A DNA stretch of 64,000 bases from Flagellimonas oceani (GTDB taxonomy: Bacteria > Bacteroidota > Bacteroidia > Flavobacteriales > Flavobacteriaceae). The stretch lies in assembly GCF_011068285.1 (NCBI RefSeq), contig NZ_CP049616.1, positions 1,530,501 through 1,594,500 on the forward strand, given 5' to 3'. Numbering within the stretch: position 1 is the first letter of the stretch; each line of letters begins with the position of its first letter. Shown piece after piece: positions 7,634 through 16,651 of this stretch. The notes under the pieces are model-generated. The model did not search any database and had not been told where the DNA came from. It saw nothing but the letters and a program-made list of their open reading frames with translations. A program made the translations under genes and the position numbers.

Positions 7634-9238
7634 ATGAAATTTACAAGATTATTTTTGAGCATGGCCATTGTGTCCATTGTTTCCTTCGGACTCACCAGTT
7701 GTGAGGGTGAAGATGGCCGTGACGGCATTGATGGTGTCGATGGCGCCGACGGACAAGATGGCGCCGACGGTATTGATGGTGAGGACGGTGAAGATTTGAC
7801 TTCGGAAGAGCTTACTCCATTGACCAGTTCCGTTGTCCCGAACAATGTATTTGAATTAAAGGGAGCATTTGCCGGTACGGCACAATTGGAAATGATCATG
7901 ACCTCTGCCGATATCCTTCCTTCTGATTCGACCTTCGTTTTTGGCGCCTATACCGATGGTGCTGCTCTTTTTCCTTATGAAGATGGCACTTTTGCCTTGA
8001 TCAATAACCTGGAAAGGGATTTTTCCATCGCAAGGATCAGGGTAAACTCCGATCTTCAGCCATTGGAGGGCGATTATATCGTAAACGCTACCGCTACGGC
8101 ATTTACGGCCCAATGTTCCGGCTCTGCCATTACTGTTGAAGAACATGGTTTTGGTCCGCTTTACCTTTCCGGAGGTGAATGGGGAGGAAACGCCAAAGGT
8201 GTCTATAAGATCAACCCTTTCCGTTCTGCCGAAGACAGAGTGGAGGCCGAAAGATTACCTGCCCTGGGCGAGTGGTCCACAGAAAATGCAGTTGCCATTA
8301 GCAAAAATGCCTATCCAAACCAAACCGTAGTTTTTATGGGTGATGACGATAGTCAAAACGAATATCCATCGGCTCATTTTGGTATGTATGTAGGCGCCAG
8401 AGGAGATCTATATGGTGGAAAGCTATATGTGCTGAGAGGAAAGGATACCACCGAAACTGCCATTGGCGGCGGCGGGCTTAAATTTGAAATGGGTATGGCC
8501 CAAGACATCGAATATGATGTAGAGTGGGTAGAGGTTACCGAAAGAACCCTTGAAGAGCTGAACCAAGAAGCTATTGATTCGGTTGCCATAGGGTTCCAAA
8601 GAATCGAGGACATCGATTGGCAGAGAGGCTCGGCAGAAAACAATAGAAATGTGTTCTTCAATGCGACAGGGAGAATCAACAATCCTGATCTGGCCAATAG
8701 AGGAACCTCTTTTGGAAGAGTTTACAAATTGGAACTAAATCCAAACGACCCGATCGGTGACGCTAAGCTTACCGTGGTGGTAGATGGTGATTTGGAGGGC
8801 GGAAAAGGTGACGGTATGCACTCGCCCGATAATATTGTGGTGACCGAAAGGTATGCTTACATTCAAGAAGATCCCAATGGATATGCCGATAGGAACCCGG
8901 AAATTCAAGGATACGCCAAACTTTGGCAATATGATATTATGACAGGTGACTTCACCGAAGTAATGGAGTGTAACCAAATAGCTGCATCGGAACTAGGAAT
9001 CGGAAACACGGATACATACTGGGAAATTACCGGTATGATCGATGTAACCGATATTTTGGGTACTTCCGAACCCACATTTATTGCTGGTGCACAGGTACAC
9101 GGTTGGACTTATGACAGCAACAATCCGGCAACATTCAGAGCCGATGGTGCCAAGTTTGTGGACCCAACCGCCATTGACGAAGCAGCCACTGAATTGGAAG
9201 GGTCCTTCTTGTTCAAAATTACAGGGCTTCCAAGATAA
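7634..9238 (+). CDS. lipoprotein with acidic collagen-like Gly-X-Asp repeat
   Basis: A 534-residue protein with a lipoprotein signal (FGLTSC, Cys near residue 23). Straight after the Cys come about ten Gly-X-Asp triplets (GEDGRDGIDGVDG...), then a large globular domain. The triplets resemble a short collagen-like stalk or a calcium-binding acidic linker. The C-terminal half has SPDNIVVTERYAYIQ and a KLWQYDIMTGD blade-like phrase, faintly like the PhoX/DUF839 beta-propeller family; I treat this as a guess. The protein should be anchored in the outer membrane or periplasm. A terminator separates it from the cytochrome c peroxidase downstream, yet both are exported lipoproteins on the same strand. 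Confidence 0.8.
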   Translation: MKFTRLFLSMAIVSIVSFGLTSCEGEDGRDGIDGVDGADGQDGADGIDGEDGEDLTSEELTPLTSSVVPNNVFELKGAFAGTAQLEMIMTSADILPSDSTFVFGAYTDGAALFPYEDGTFALINNLERDFSIARIRVNSDLQPLEGDYIVNATATAFTAQCSGSAITVEEHGFGPLYLSGGEWGGNAKGVYKINPFRSAEDRVEAERLPALGEWSTENAVAISKNAYPNQTVVFMGDDDSQNEYPSAHFGMYVGARGDLYGGKLYVLRGKDTTETAIGGGGLKFEMGMAQDIEYDVEWVEVTERTLEELNQEAIDSVAIGFQRIEDIDWQRGSAENNRNVFFNATGRINNPDLANRGTSFGRVYKLELNPNDPIGDAKLTVVVDGDLEGGKGDGMHSPDNIVVTERYAYIQEDPNGYADRNPEIQGYAKLWQYDIMTGDFTEVMECNQIAASELGIGNTDTYWEITGMIDVTDILGTSEPTFIAGAQVHGWTYDSNNPATFRADGAKFVDPTAIDEAATELEGSFLFKITGLPR

Positions 9239-9264
9239 CATGGCCCGGCCATAAAATATTACCT

Positions 9265-9300
9265 AAAAGGTTCCCTTTAAAAAAGGGAGCCTTTTTCTTC
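9265..9300 (+). terminator. rho-independent terminator after the collagen-like lipoprotein gene
   Basis: AAAGGTTCCCTT (9266-9277) pairs with AAGGGAGCCTTT (9283-9294) over 12 positions with one G-U, around a 5-base loop, and runs into TTTTTCTTC. It lies 27 bases past the lipoprotein stop and before the peroxidase ATG. Confidence 0.8.
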
Positions 9301-9321
9301 ATTTAAAATACTTTCTACTTT

Positions 9322-11157
9322 ATGAAATCTCCAGCTTATTTTTTACTGGGTCTTTGCCTTGTTTTCCTGTGTCTTGCTTCCTGTAAAGAGAAGGAAGCTC
9401 CTAAAAAAATGACCAGTGCAGATGCCGAATCCATGTTCAACGAGGAAATAAGAAACCACTATTTCCAAACCTTGGACAGTGCCGCACACTATATCCAAAA
9501 GTTGGATACGCTGGCAACGTTGGAGCAAAACAAAGCATATTTTTTAAAGAGCAGGGAATGGTACAAAAGGGCGGAGCCCATGATCATGGCATACGATTAT
9601 CAGAATTATTTGTCCATGAACGCTCCCAACCTTCTTAAAGTGGAAATCGATGACTATACCGATATCAAAAAGTTGAACCCCCAAAGTTATCAGGTGCTGG
9701 AAGAATTGTTGTATGCCGACGAAAAAGTACCCAATATGGATTTGCACTTGGTGATAAACTACCTTCAAGCCCGAATTCCATATATCAGAAAAAATCATAT
9801 AATCTACACACAACGCGATAGGCACCATCTTAAAATGATACGGGATGCCATCGTAAATATAGCTACAAAAGGCATCACAGGTTTCGATTCGCCGATGTTG
9901 GCCAACTCCCTTAACGAGGCCATCTACAATTATGAGTCCATCCATAAAGTATTGAACATTTATAAGGAAGCCTTTAAGGATCAAGCATTGTACGAGCAAT
10001 GGAGCAACGAGATCGACCGGACCATAAACAGCTTGCAATCCAGTAATTTTGATGATTTTGATCGATATGGCTTTATAAAAGACCACACCAACAAGCAGTT
10101 GGAACTTATCAACCAAACCGCCGATGATTGGGGCATTGCCCTGAACACATCCCGCTCATTAAATACTACAGCGACCAATCTTTTTGATAAGGATTTCTTC
10201 AATATCAAGCAATTTTCGTTGCAAGGTTCTCCGGACATGAGCGATGAAAGAATTTTACTTGGAAAAAAACTGTTCAACGACCCAGCCCTTTCCAGCACCG
10301 GAACCATAAGCTGCGCTACCTGTCATTTGGAGGACAAAGCTTTTACGGACGGGCACAAAAAGGGATTGGGAATAAATGGCGTAGAACTACAGCGCAACAC
10401 GCCAACACTGACCTATGCGGTATTTCAGCAAAGCTTTTTTTATGATGGAAGAGCAGCTGGTTTGGAAAGCCAGATCGTGAATGTGGTGAACGATGAGAAC
10501 GAATTTCATTCAGATTTGAATACCATTGAGCGAAAAGTAAAGGAAAACGCATCCTATAAACCATCGTTTGAAGAATTATACGATGGTGAGATCTCCAATC
10601 AAAATGTGCGCCATGCCATAGCAACCTATATCCGTAGTCTGGCACCTTTCGATTCCAAGTTTGACAGAAACATGCAAGGTCAAGAAAATTCACTGACATC
10701 CGACGAAAAGTTGGGCTTCAATTTATTTATGGGAAAAGCAGCTTGTGCCACATGCCATTTCCCGCCGGCATTCAATGGCACCGTACCGCCAAAATACCTT
10801 GAAACTGAATTTGAGAATTTGGGAGTTCCAAAAAATGCTGATTTTGAAAATCCTGTTTTGGATGATGACCCGGGCCAATACCATCCTTATAAAGTTGAGG
10901 AAAAAAGAAACTTCTTTAAAACCACAACGGTTAGAAATATCGCCCTCACCGCACCTTACATGCACAATGGGGTGTATGAAACCTTGGAAGAGGTGATTAC
11001 TTTTTACAACGTAGGGGGCGGACAAGGCATGGGATTGGATGTGCCCTACCAGACCTTGCCTCCAGATTCGTTGAACTTGAGCGATAGGGAACAGAGGGCA
11101 TTGATTTCGTTTATGCACTCGTTAACGGACAAAAGGTTTGAAAAGGTTGGTGAATAA
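9322..11157 (+). CDS. di-haem cytochrome c peroxidase (MauG/CcpA type) lipoprotein with long N-terminal domain
   Basis: A 611-residue protein with a lipoprotein signal (CLASC, Cys near residue 21). Two haem c sites, CATCH at 331-335 and CATCH at 475-479, define the C-terminal half as the bacterial di-haem peroxidase/MauG fold. That fold reduces hydrogen peroxide or oxidises a protein partner in the periplasm. The first 300 residues, absent from ordinary peroxidases, are helix-rich and include REWYKRAEPMI and QVLEELLY, which recall imelysin/EfeO-like helical domains; this is a weak visual match. Typical enzymes of the family are about 330-360 residues, so this is clearly a fused or extended form. 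Electron donors would be periplasmic cytochromes. Confidence 0.88.
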   Translation: MKSPAYFLLGLCLVFLCLASCKEKEAPKKMTSADAESMFNEEIRNHYFQTLDSAAHYIQKLDTLATLEQNKAYFLKSREWYKRAEPMIMAYDYQNYLSMNAPNLLKVEIDDYTDIKKLNPQSYQVLEELLYADEKVPNMDLHLVINYLQARIPYIRKNHIIYTQRDRHHLKMIRDAIVNIATKGITGFDSPMLANSLNEAIYNYESIHKVLNIYKEAFKDQALYEQWSNEIDRTINSLQSSNFDDFDRYGFIKDHTNKQLELINQTADDWGIALNTSRSLNTTATNLFDKDFFNIKQFSLQGSPDMSDERILLGKKLFNDPALSSTGTISCATCHLEDKAFTDGHKKGLGINGVELQRNTPTLTYAVFQQSFFYDGRAAGLESQIVNVVNDENEFHSDLNTIERKVKENASYKPSFEELYDGEISNQNVRHAIATYIRSLAPFDSKFDRNMQGQENSLTSDEKLGFNLFMGKAACATCHFPPAFNGTVPPKYLETEFENLGVPKNADFENPVLDDDPGQYHPYKVEEKRNFFKTTTVRNIALTAPYMHNGVYETLEEVITFYNVGGGQGMGLDVPYQTLPPDSLNLSDREQRALISFMHSLTDKRFEKVGE

Positions 11158-11266
11158 TTGAATTTTTGATGATTTTTTGGTTATTACATCAATTTGAATC
11201 CTCATATCGGTCAATAAAATGCTTTTCAATGCTTACATTTAAGTGCCATCTTAAAAACAACCATCT

Positions 11267-12406
11267 ATGAAAAGTATCACACGAAGAAATTTTAACAATC
11301 TCACTATAAAAGGAATGGGAGGGGCCGCTTTGTTATCATCCGCACCTTTTGCGTGCGCTATGGGCGCCAATCAGGATAAGAAAAAACTGGGCATTGCCCT
11401 GGTCGGACTTGGGAGTTATAGTACTTATCAATTGGCACCGGCCTTGCAGGACACCCAGCACTGCTATTTGGCAGGAATTGTGACGGGAACACCTGAAAAG
11501 GAGCAAATTTGGGCGGATAAGTATGGAATTCCTGAAAAGAACATCTACAATTATCAAAATTTTGACGATATCGCCAACAACGGGGATATTGATGTGGTGT
11601 ATGTGGTACTGCCCAACAGTATGCATGCTGAATTCAGTATCCGTGCCGCACAAGCAGGCAAGCATGTGATCTGTGAAAAACCCATGGGTATCAGCGTTGA
11701 AGAGTGTACGGCCATCATCAATGCCTGTGATAAAGCTGGCGTAAAATTGGGAATGGGCTATCGCTTGCACTCCGAACCCTATACGCAGCAGGTAAAAGAA
11801 TATGTAAAGGAGAAAACGTTCGGAGATATTTTGTTTGTATCCGCGGATGCATCCTATCGTGCTACCGGAAATCCAGACCAATGGCGTTTGAACAAGGAAC
11901 TGTCCGGTGGCGGTGCTTTAATGAACATGGGCGTATACGCTGTGCAAAGTACCATTTATGGTACGGGAGAAAATCCTGTTTCCGTGTCGGCGCAAGAATT
12001 TAGTACACGCCCTGAGTATTTTAAGAATACCGATGAGACCATTACGGCCCAATTTAAGTTTCCGAGCGGGGCAGTGGGGAACATCACCACCTCGCATAAT
12101 TTTAATGCCAATGCGATGTATGTTTCGGGTACTTCGGGCTGGTTTAGGTTGCAACCCGCCAATAATTACGGTCCATTGAGCGGTGTCACCTCCAAAGGGG
12201 ATGAAATCAAATTTCCGCACGAGAGCCAACAAAAGCTTCAAATGGATGATTTTGCACGGCACGTATTGTTTGGTGAGCCCAACAAAGCTCCTGGCGAAAT
12301 GGGCAAACGCGATATGATGATCGTAGAGGCTATCTACCAATCCATTGCCAATGGGGGAGAGACCATTGCTTTGGATTTTGAGCCTGGTTATGGGTTTGGG
12401 GGGTGA
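11267..12406 (+). CDS. Gfo/Idh/MocA family oxidoreductase with Tat signal
   Basis: A 379-residue protein. The N-terminus has a twin-arginine signal (TRRNF at 5-9, then a glycine/alanine hydrophobic stretch), so it is probably exported folded with its cofactor. The mature part begins with LGIALVGLGSYS, the dinucleotide-binding turn, and has the family's ICEKPMG motif. These are the marks of glucose-fructose oxidoreductase-like NAD(P) enzymes acting on sugars or sugar derivatives. It stands alone, 109 bases after the peroxidase gene, and ends 3 bases from a convergent lipoprotein gene. The substrate is unknown. Confidence 0.88.
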   Translation: MKSITRRNFNNLTIKGMGGAALLSSAPFACAMGANQDKKKLGIALVGLGSYSTYQLAPALQDTQHCYLAGIVTGTPEKEQIWADKYGIPEKNIYNYQNFDDIANNGDIDVVYVVLPNSMHAEFSIRAAQAGKHVICEKPMGISVEECTAIINACDKAGVKLGMGYRLHSEPYTQQVKEYVKEKTFGDILFVSADASYRATGNPDQWRLNKELSGGGALMNMGVYAVQSTIYGTGENPVSVSAQEFSTRPEYFKNTDETITAQFKFPSGAVGNITTSHNFNANAMYVSGTSGWFRLQPANNYGPLSGVTSKGDEIKFPHESQQKLQMDDFARHVLFGEPNKAPGEMGKRDMMIVEAIYQSIANGGETIALDFEPGYGFGG

Positions 12407-12409
12407 TAA

Positions 12410-13321
12410 TTATTCAGTGGTATAAATGTAATCTACAGTAATTGAATTGTTTTCGTTGCTCTTTTCTATTGGAAAGCCTTTTTCGTTATAATTGTATATA
12501 AAGGTGTTGCTTTGAAGACCTCCAAATTCATTTTTCTCAACTGTAAACTGGACTATGTTATTTGAATTGCTAAAAACGTTGTTCTCATCATAGAATAAAA
12601 ATTCCCAGCCACCAATTACATTTAGATAACACTTTATTGTTGAAAGGTTTAAGAAAACATCTGAGTTGAAGGGGTTACTTTTATCATCATATTGATAAGT
12701 AAGTATATTGGCTTCATTTAATGTTTTTTTGATTAGATTACCGTCCGAATACTCAAATAGAATGGTAAAATCGATATTTTCTTGATAAAAACTTGTTAGA
12801 TTGTTGTTTGAGTCGAGTGTTACTTTTCTATTCCTATCATCTATTAAATCAATAAAATCAATCTCTGATAAATTGTGAACAATACTATATTCTTGGACCT
12901 TATCTCCGTTATAAAAAGTTTCTATTCTTGTTATTAGACCGTCATCATTATAACTGACAATAGTTTCTTCGGTAGTGGAACTTTCATTTTCTTTGTCAAA
13001 TTCTGTTGAGGTTAATTTTATGATACTTCCTGACTCTACCTGGATTTCAATCATGGATTTATTTTCGATGTAATCTATTTCCCATAACTGCAATAATCCA
13101 TCTGCAGTGATAGAAAACAGATTGTTAAAGTCCGTAAAATCAAAAATATTTTCTGTCGATGAAGATATATTGGATGATATTTGGTTCAAATACGCAGTGC
13201 CCTGTTCTTCCGGTTCTTCAGGACTCAATTCCTCTTCATTTTCTATCTCTTCACTAAATGAATTGTTGTCAGAACATGATAAATTAAGGACAAAAAACAA
13301 TAAAATTATGTGATTTTTCAT
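12410..13321 (-). CDS. AT-rich hypothetical lipoprotein with YD-like repeats
   Basis: A 303-residue protein starting at the ATG at 13321, where the lipoprotein signal MKNHIILLFFVLNLSCSDNN begins; an in-frame GTG/ATG further upstream would add non-signal residues. After the lipobox come an acidic stretch (EEIENEEELSPEEPEEQ) and short repeats such as YNDDGLITRIETF, YSDGNLIKKT and YNEKGFPIEK, which look like RHS/YD-type or DUF4595-like beta repeats. The role is unknown; the protein is probably surface-exposed. The coding sequence is visibly more A+T-rich than its neighbours, which fits recent acquisition. A hairpin (GCAAGAA/TTCTTGC, 13345-13366) lies just upstream. Confidence 0.75.
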   Translation of the reverse strand: MKNHIILLFFVLNLSCSDNNSFSEEIENEEELSPEEPEEQGTAYLNQISSNISSSTENIFDFTDFNNLFSITADGLLQLWEIDYIENKSMIEIQVESGSIIKLTSTEFDKENESSTTEETIVSYNDDGLITRIETFYNGDKVQEYSIVHNLSEIDFIDLIDDRNRKVTLDSNNNLTSFYQENIDFTILFEYSDGNLIKKTLNEANILTYQYDDKSNPFNSDVFLNLSTIKCYLNVIGGWEFLFYDENNVFSNSNNIVQFTVEKNEFGGLQSNTFIYNYNEKGFPIEKSNENNSITVDYIYTTE

Positions 13322-13397
13322 TGAAATATTATAATCGCTGCATAGCAAGAATACATATTTTCTTGCGATTTAAAACAAGACGATGGTCAAACAGCAA

Positions 13398-14162
13398 TTA
13401 AAACCTCTCAAAAACCCCCAACCCAAATAACGCAAAATCATATTTTACGGGGTCGGCTGTGTCCAGTTTTCTGAGATTTTTGTCCAATTCCTGTAAGGCC
13501 TTGGCATCGTTCTGTTTACGTTTGAGCAACTTTAGTTTACGCGCTACATTGCCCGAGTGTACATCCAACGGACAGGAGAGCTTTGCGGGATCAATATCCT
13601 TCCAAAGACCAAAATCCACGCCTGTACTGTTGTCTCGAACCATCCAACGCAAAAACATATTGATGCGTTTGGCCGCGGAACCCTTGATGGGGTCGGAAAC
13701 ATGTTTTTGGGTTCTGCTTTGGTGGGGCAGTTCAAAAAAAAGTTGTTTGAACTTAGAAATGGCAGGCAGCATGGAGTCCTTGGTCTGGTGTTGGGTGAAA
13801 ACAGCTTCCAAACCACCGTGGTTTTTATAGATATTTTGCAGACTGGTTACGAAGTAACCAAGGTCGATTCCGTTAAAAGTGCGGTGTACAAAAGGAGAGA
13901 GGCGTTCCAAATCCTCTTCGGAGTGGTTGATTACAAAATCGTAAGGTGTGTTGCCGATCAACTCCATCAATTTTGTGGCATTGTTGATGATGCTCTTACG
14001 GTTGCCCCAAGCTATGGTCGCCGTTAAAAAAGCACTGATCTCAATATCTTCCTTCCGATTGAATGCGTGTGGAATCTGAATGGGATCATCCTCCAAAAAT
14101 TTGGGATGGTTGTATTCCAGCACCTTGGCATCCAAAAATTCTTTGAGCTCCGTTTTGGTCAT
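13398..14162 (-). CDS. TIGR02757/DUF2400 family protein
   Basis: A 254-residue cytoplasmic protein with the phrases FLTATIAWGNRKSIINN, FVHRTFNGIDL and MFLRWMVRDN, which I recognise as the TIGR02757 (DUF2400) family. Its helix-rich sequence recalls helix-hairpin-helix DNA glycosylase folds, but no function is established. Its ATG lies just after the stop of the ABC ATPase gene, so the two genes form an operon. Confidence 0.8.
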   Translation of the reverse strand: MTKTELKEFLDAKVLEYNHPKFLEDDPIQIPHAFNRKEDIEISAFLTATIAWGNRKSIINNATKLMELIGNTPYDFVINHSEEDLERLSPFVHRTFNGIDLGYFVTSLQNIYKNHGGLEAVFTQHQTKDSMLPAISKFKQLFFELPHQSRTQKHVSDPIKGSAAKRINMFLRWMVRDNSTGVDFGLWKDIDPAKLSCPLDVHSGNVARKLKLLKRKQNDAKALQELDKNLRKLDTADPVKYDFALFGLGVFERF

Positions 14163-14163
14163 A

Positions 14164-14832
14164 TCAATCTTTGGAAACGATCAAACCATCCACCATGGTG
14201 AGCTTTCGGTCTGCCATATCGGCCAAATCCAGGTTGTGCGTCACCAAAACAAAGGTCTGTCCAAACTCATCCCGAAGTTGAAAAAAGAGTTTGTGCAGAT
14301 TGTCCGCGCTTTCGGAATCCAAATTTCCACTGGGCTCATCGGCCAAGACCACGGAAGGGTTGTTCATTAGGGAGCGGGCCACGGCCACACGCTGCTGCTC
14401 ACCTCCGGAGAGTGCATTAGGTTTATGATCATAACGTTTTTTTAACCCTAAAAAGTCCAATAGTTCCTTCGCACGCTTTTCAGCCTCTGCTTTCGGCGTT
14501 TTTTTGATAAAAGCAGGAATACAAACATTCTCCAGAGCTGTAAACTCCGGCAACAATTGGTGAAACTGAAAAATAAATCCAATATGCTCGTTTCGGAACT
14601 GGGCCAAGCTCTTGTCGTTGAGTTGGTTTACGTTGGTATCATTGATGACCAAGGTGCTCTCGCCCTTGTTTGTCGGCGTATCCAACGTGCCCAAAATTTG
14701 TAACAAGGTGGTTTTTCCAGCACCCGAGGCACCGACAATGGATACAACTTCTCCTTTTTTGATTTCGAGATCTACACCTTGCAGAACTTTGAGATCTCCA
14801 TAACTTTTTTGAATATTTGTGGCCTTTATCAT
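14164..14832 (-). CDS. LolD-like ABC transporter ATP-binding protein
   Basis: A 222-residue ABC ATPase with Walker [11 protein letters not shown]-loop [16 protein letters not shown], signature [14 protein letters not shown], Walker [13 protein letters not shown] and switch His in VTHNLDLA. The Q-loop and signature are those of the LolD/MacB subgroup that powers lipoprotein release or other mechanotransmission, not substrate uptake. The membrane partner is not in the window. It is the first gene of an operon with the TIGR02757 gene. Confidence 0.88.
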   Translation of the reverse strand: MIKATNIQKSYGDLKVLQGVDLEIKKGEVVSIVGASGAGKTTLLQILGTLDTPTNKGESTLVINDTNVNQLNDKSLAQFRNEHIGFIFQFHQLLPEFTALENVCIPAFIKKTPKAEAEKRAKELLDFLGLKKRYDHKPNALSGGEQQRVAVARSLMNNPSVVLADEPSGNLDSESADNLHKLFFQLRDEFGQTFVLVTHNLDLADMADRKLTMVDGLIVSKD

Positions 14833-14905
14833 AAGTACAACTTCGCTGGTCGAAGATAATCATTACTGTTGTATCGCAAAGATTGTATTTTCCGGCTATA
14901 AATTT

Positions 14906-15017
14906 GTCAATTCGAGAGATTTTTGAGTTGAGCGGACAAAATTGTATCGAGAATTGTAAGATTAAAACGCAGGGTGCCAGTTCTCGATACTTTTCCAAAG
15001 GAAAAACTCGAACCGAC
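14906..15017. repeat. palindromic intergenic repeat, copy B
   Basis: A 112-base element with nested inverted repeats. The outer arms are GTCAATTCGAG (14906-14916) and CTCGAACCGAC (15007-15017), matching at 9 of 11. The inner arms are GTATCGAGAA (14944-14953) and TTCTCGATAC (14981-14990), a perfect 10-base match. It shares its left half, including TTCGAG.GATTTT and GTATCGAGAA, with copy A at 58880-58979. It lies between the divergent ABC ATPase and msrA genes and encodes nothing that I can see. I infer a dispersed REP/MITE-like family. Confidence 0.7.
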
Positions 15018-15116
15018 ATCAAAATATATCAGTATAGCAAATAAGTTTGATGCCATATTTTCGACAAACAATCCATAAATATTTGTTAGAATTAATAGTA
15101 TCATTCAAATATTGTT

Positions 15117-15124
15117 TAACTTTG
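15117..15124 (+). promoter_or_regulatory. promoter -7 box of msrA
   Basis: TAACTTTG matches TAnnTTTG exactly and ends only 7 bases before the msrA ATG, so the transcript would have almost no leader. No TTG is found at the usual spacing. Confidence 0.5.
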
Positions 15125-15131
15125 AATCAAA

Positions 15132-15695
15132 ATGAATAAACAAAATAATACATATTTAGATACCGCAATTTTAGCTGGAGGTTGTTTTTGGTGTACCGAA
15201 GCGGTTTTTCAACGACTTGATGGAGTAGAGGAAGTAGTTTCCGGATATACTGGCGGAACAATCAAAAATCCGGCCTATCGCGAAATCTGCACCGGAAGAA
15301 CGGGTCATGCCGAAGCGGTAAAAATCACTTTTGACCCATCAAAAATATCCTATGCCGAATTGTTGGAAGTGTTTTTTGCCACGCACGATCCCACGACTTT
15401 GAACAAACAGGGAAACGATGTAGGCACACAATATCGCAGCGAAATTTTTTATACCACTCCCGAACAAAAGCAGATGGCGGAGGATTTCATCGATCTATTG
15501 GAAAAGGAAAATATTTTTGAGTCGCCGATCGTAACCGCTATTTCCGAGGCCAAACCTTTTTATCTTGCAGAAGAGGAGCATCACGATTATTACAATCAAA
15601 ACAAGCAACAACCGTATTGCCAAATTATAATTGATCCAAAGATCAAAAAATTGAACAATTATTTTTCAAAAAAACTAAAGCATGGCACCATATAG
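15132..15695 (+). CDS. msrA: peptide-methionine (S)-S-oxide reductase
   Basis: A 187-residue enzyme with the MsrA active-site motif [11 protein letters not shown] (catalytic Cys in GCFW) and the family phrases [13 protein letters not shown] and TQYRSEIFY. It repairs oxidised methionine in proteins by thioredoxin-linked reduction in the cytoplasm; there is no signal peptide. The stop overlaps the start of folE by 14 bases, so the two are co-transcribed and probably coupled. Confidence 0.95.
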   Translation: MNKQNNTYLDTAILAGGCFWCTEAVFQRLDGVEEVVSGYTGGTIKNPAYREICTGRTGHAEAVKITFDPSKISYAELLEVFFATHDPTTLNKQGNDVGTQYRSEIFYTTPEQKQMAEDFIDLLEKENIFESPIVTAISEAKPFYLAEEEHHDYYNQNKQQPYCQIIIDPKIKKLNNYFSKKLKHGTI

Positions 15696-16281
15696 AAACC
15701 TCGAGGAATATAATATTGAGATTACCAATGAGGTGAAAGATCACTTCTCCAAAATTATGGGAGACCTTGGGGAGGATGTTACCCGAGAGGGATTGATCAA
15801 AACTCCCGAACGTGCTGCCAAAGCTATGCTTTTTCTTACCCAAGGTTACAAGCAGGATGCCGAGGAAATTCTAAAAGGAGCCATGTTTGCCGAGGATTAT
15901 GACGATATGGTGATCATTAAGGATATTGAGCTATATTCCCTCTGCGAACACCATATGTTGCCCTTTTTTGGAAAAGCTCATGTTGCTTACATTCCGAACG
16001 GACATATAGTGGGTTTGAGCAAAATACCCCGTGTGGTCGATGTGTTTGCCCGTAGGCTACAGGTACAAGAACGTTTGACGCACGATATTTTGGAGTGCAT
16101 CAACAAAACCTTAAAGCCGAAGGGAGTCGCCGTAGTGATAGAAGCATCGCACATGTGCATGATGATGCGCGGGGTACAAAAACAAAATTCGGTAACCACG
16201 ACCTCTGGTTTTAGGGGACAGTTTGAAAAAATTGAAACACGGAACGAGTTTTTAAAGCTCATCAGCGCCGATTTGTCTTAA
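15682..16281 (+). CDS. folE: GTP cyclohydrolase I
   Basis: A 199-residue enzyme that converts GTP to dihydroneopterin triphosphate, the first step of tetrahydrofolate/pterin synthesis. The zinc and catalytic region [10 protein letters not shown], the phrase [23 protein letters not shown] and the second zinc Cys in [10 protein letters not shown] are all intact. It starts inside the end of msrA and is followed after 40 bases by a small membrane protein gene on the same strand. Confidence 0.96.
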   Translation: MAPYRNLEEYNIEITNEVKDHFSKIMGDLGEDVTREGLIKTPERAAKAMLFLTQGYKQDAEEILKGAMFAEDYDDMVIIKDIELYSLCEHHMLPFFGKAHVAYIPNGHIVGLSKIPRVVDVFARRLQVQERLTHDILECINKTLKPKGVAVVIEASHMCMMMRGVQKQNSVTTTSGFRGQFEKIETRNEFLKLISADLS

Positions 16282-16321
16282 ACTGCTTTTCCAATTAAGC
16301 TGGAATTGCTATTTTTCCTGC

Positions 16322-16612
16322 ATGGCAGAAGAAAAAGATAATAAGTATCGCAACCTGTTTTTAGGATTGTTGTTCGATGCTGTCGGAATGTTGTCCTTTG
16401 TTATTCCCGGTATTGGTGAATTCTCCGATGTAATATGGGCACCTGTGGCCGGATGGCTCATGACCCGATTGTACAAGGGCAGGGTAGGTCAAGCAGCCGG
16501 TCTTGTCACTTTTGCCGAAGAGTTGGTTCCAGGAATGGATGTGATCCCGACCTTTACGCTTACCTGGATTTACACCTATCTGTTGAGCAAAAAAAAGAGT
16601 GCCAAAAACTAA
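16322..16612 (+). CDS. small membrane protein of unknown function
   Basis: A 96-residue protein with two hydrophobic stretches (about residues 12-35 and 60-85) and a lysine-rich tail. The phrase VIPGIGEFSDVIWAPVAGWLM is typical of flavobacterial small membrane proteins without a known role. It follows folE on the same strand. A near-consensus box TATTTTTC lies 4 bases before its ATG. Confidence 0.7.
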   Translation: MAEEKDNKYRNLFLGLLFDAVGMLSFVIPGIGEFSDVIWAPVAGWLMTRLYKGRVGQAAGLVTFAEELVPGMDVIPTFTLTWIYTYLLSKKKSAKN

Positions 16613-16651
16613 TTCGGCACCCCATTTTCAAAGAATTGATAATTCCAATGT

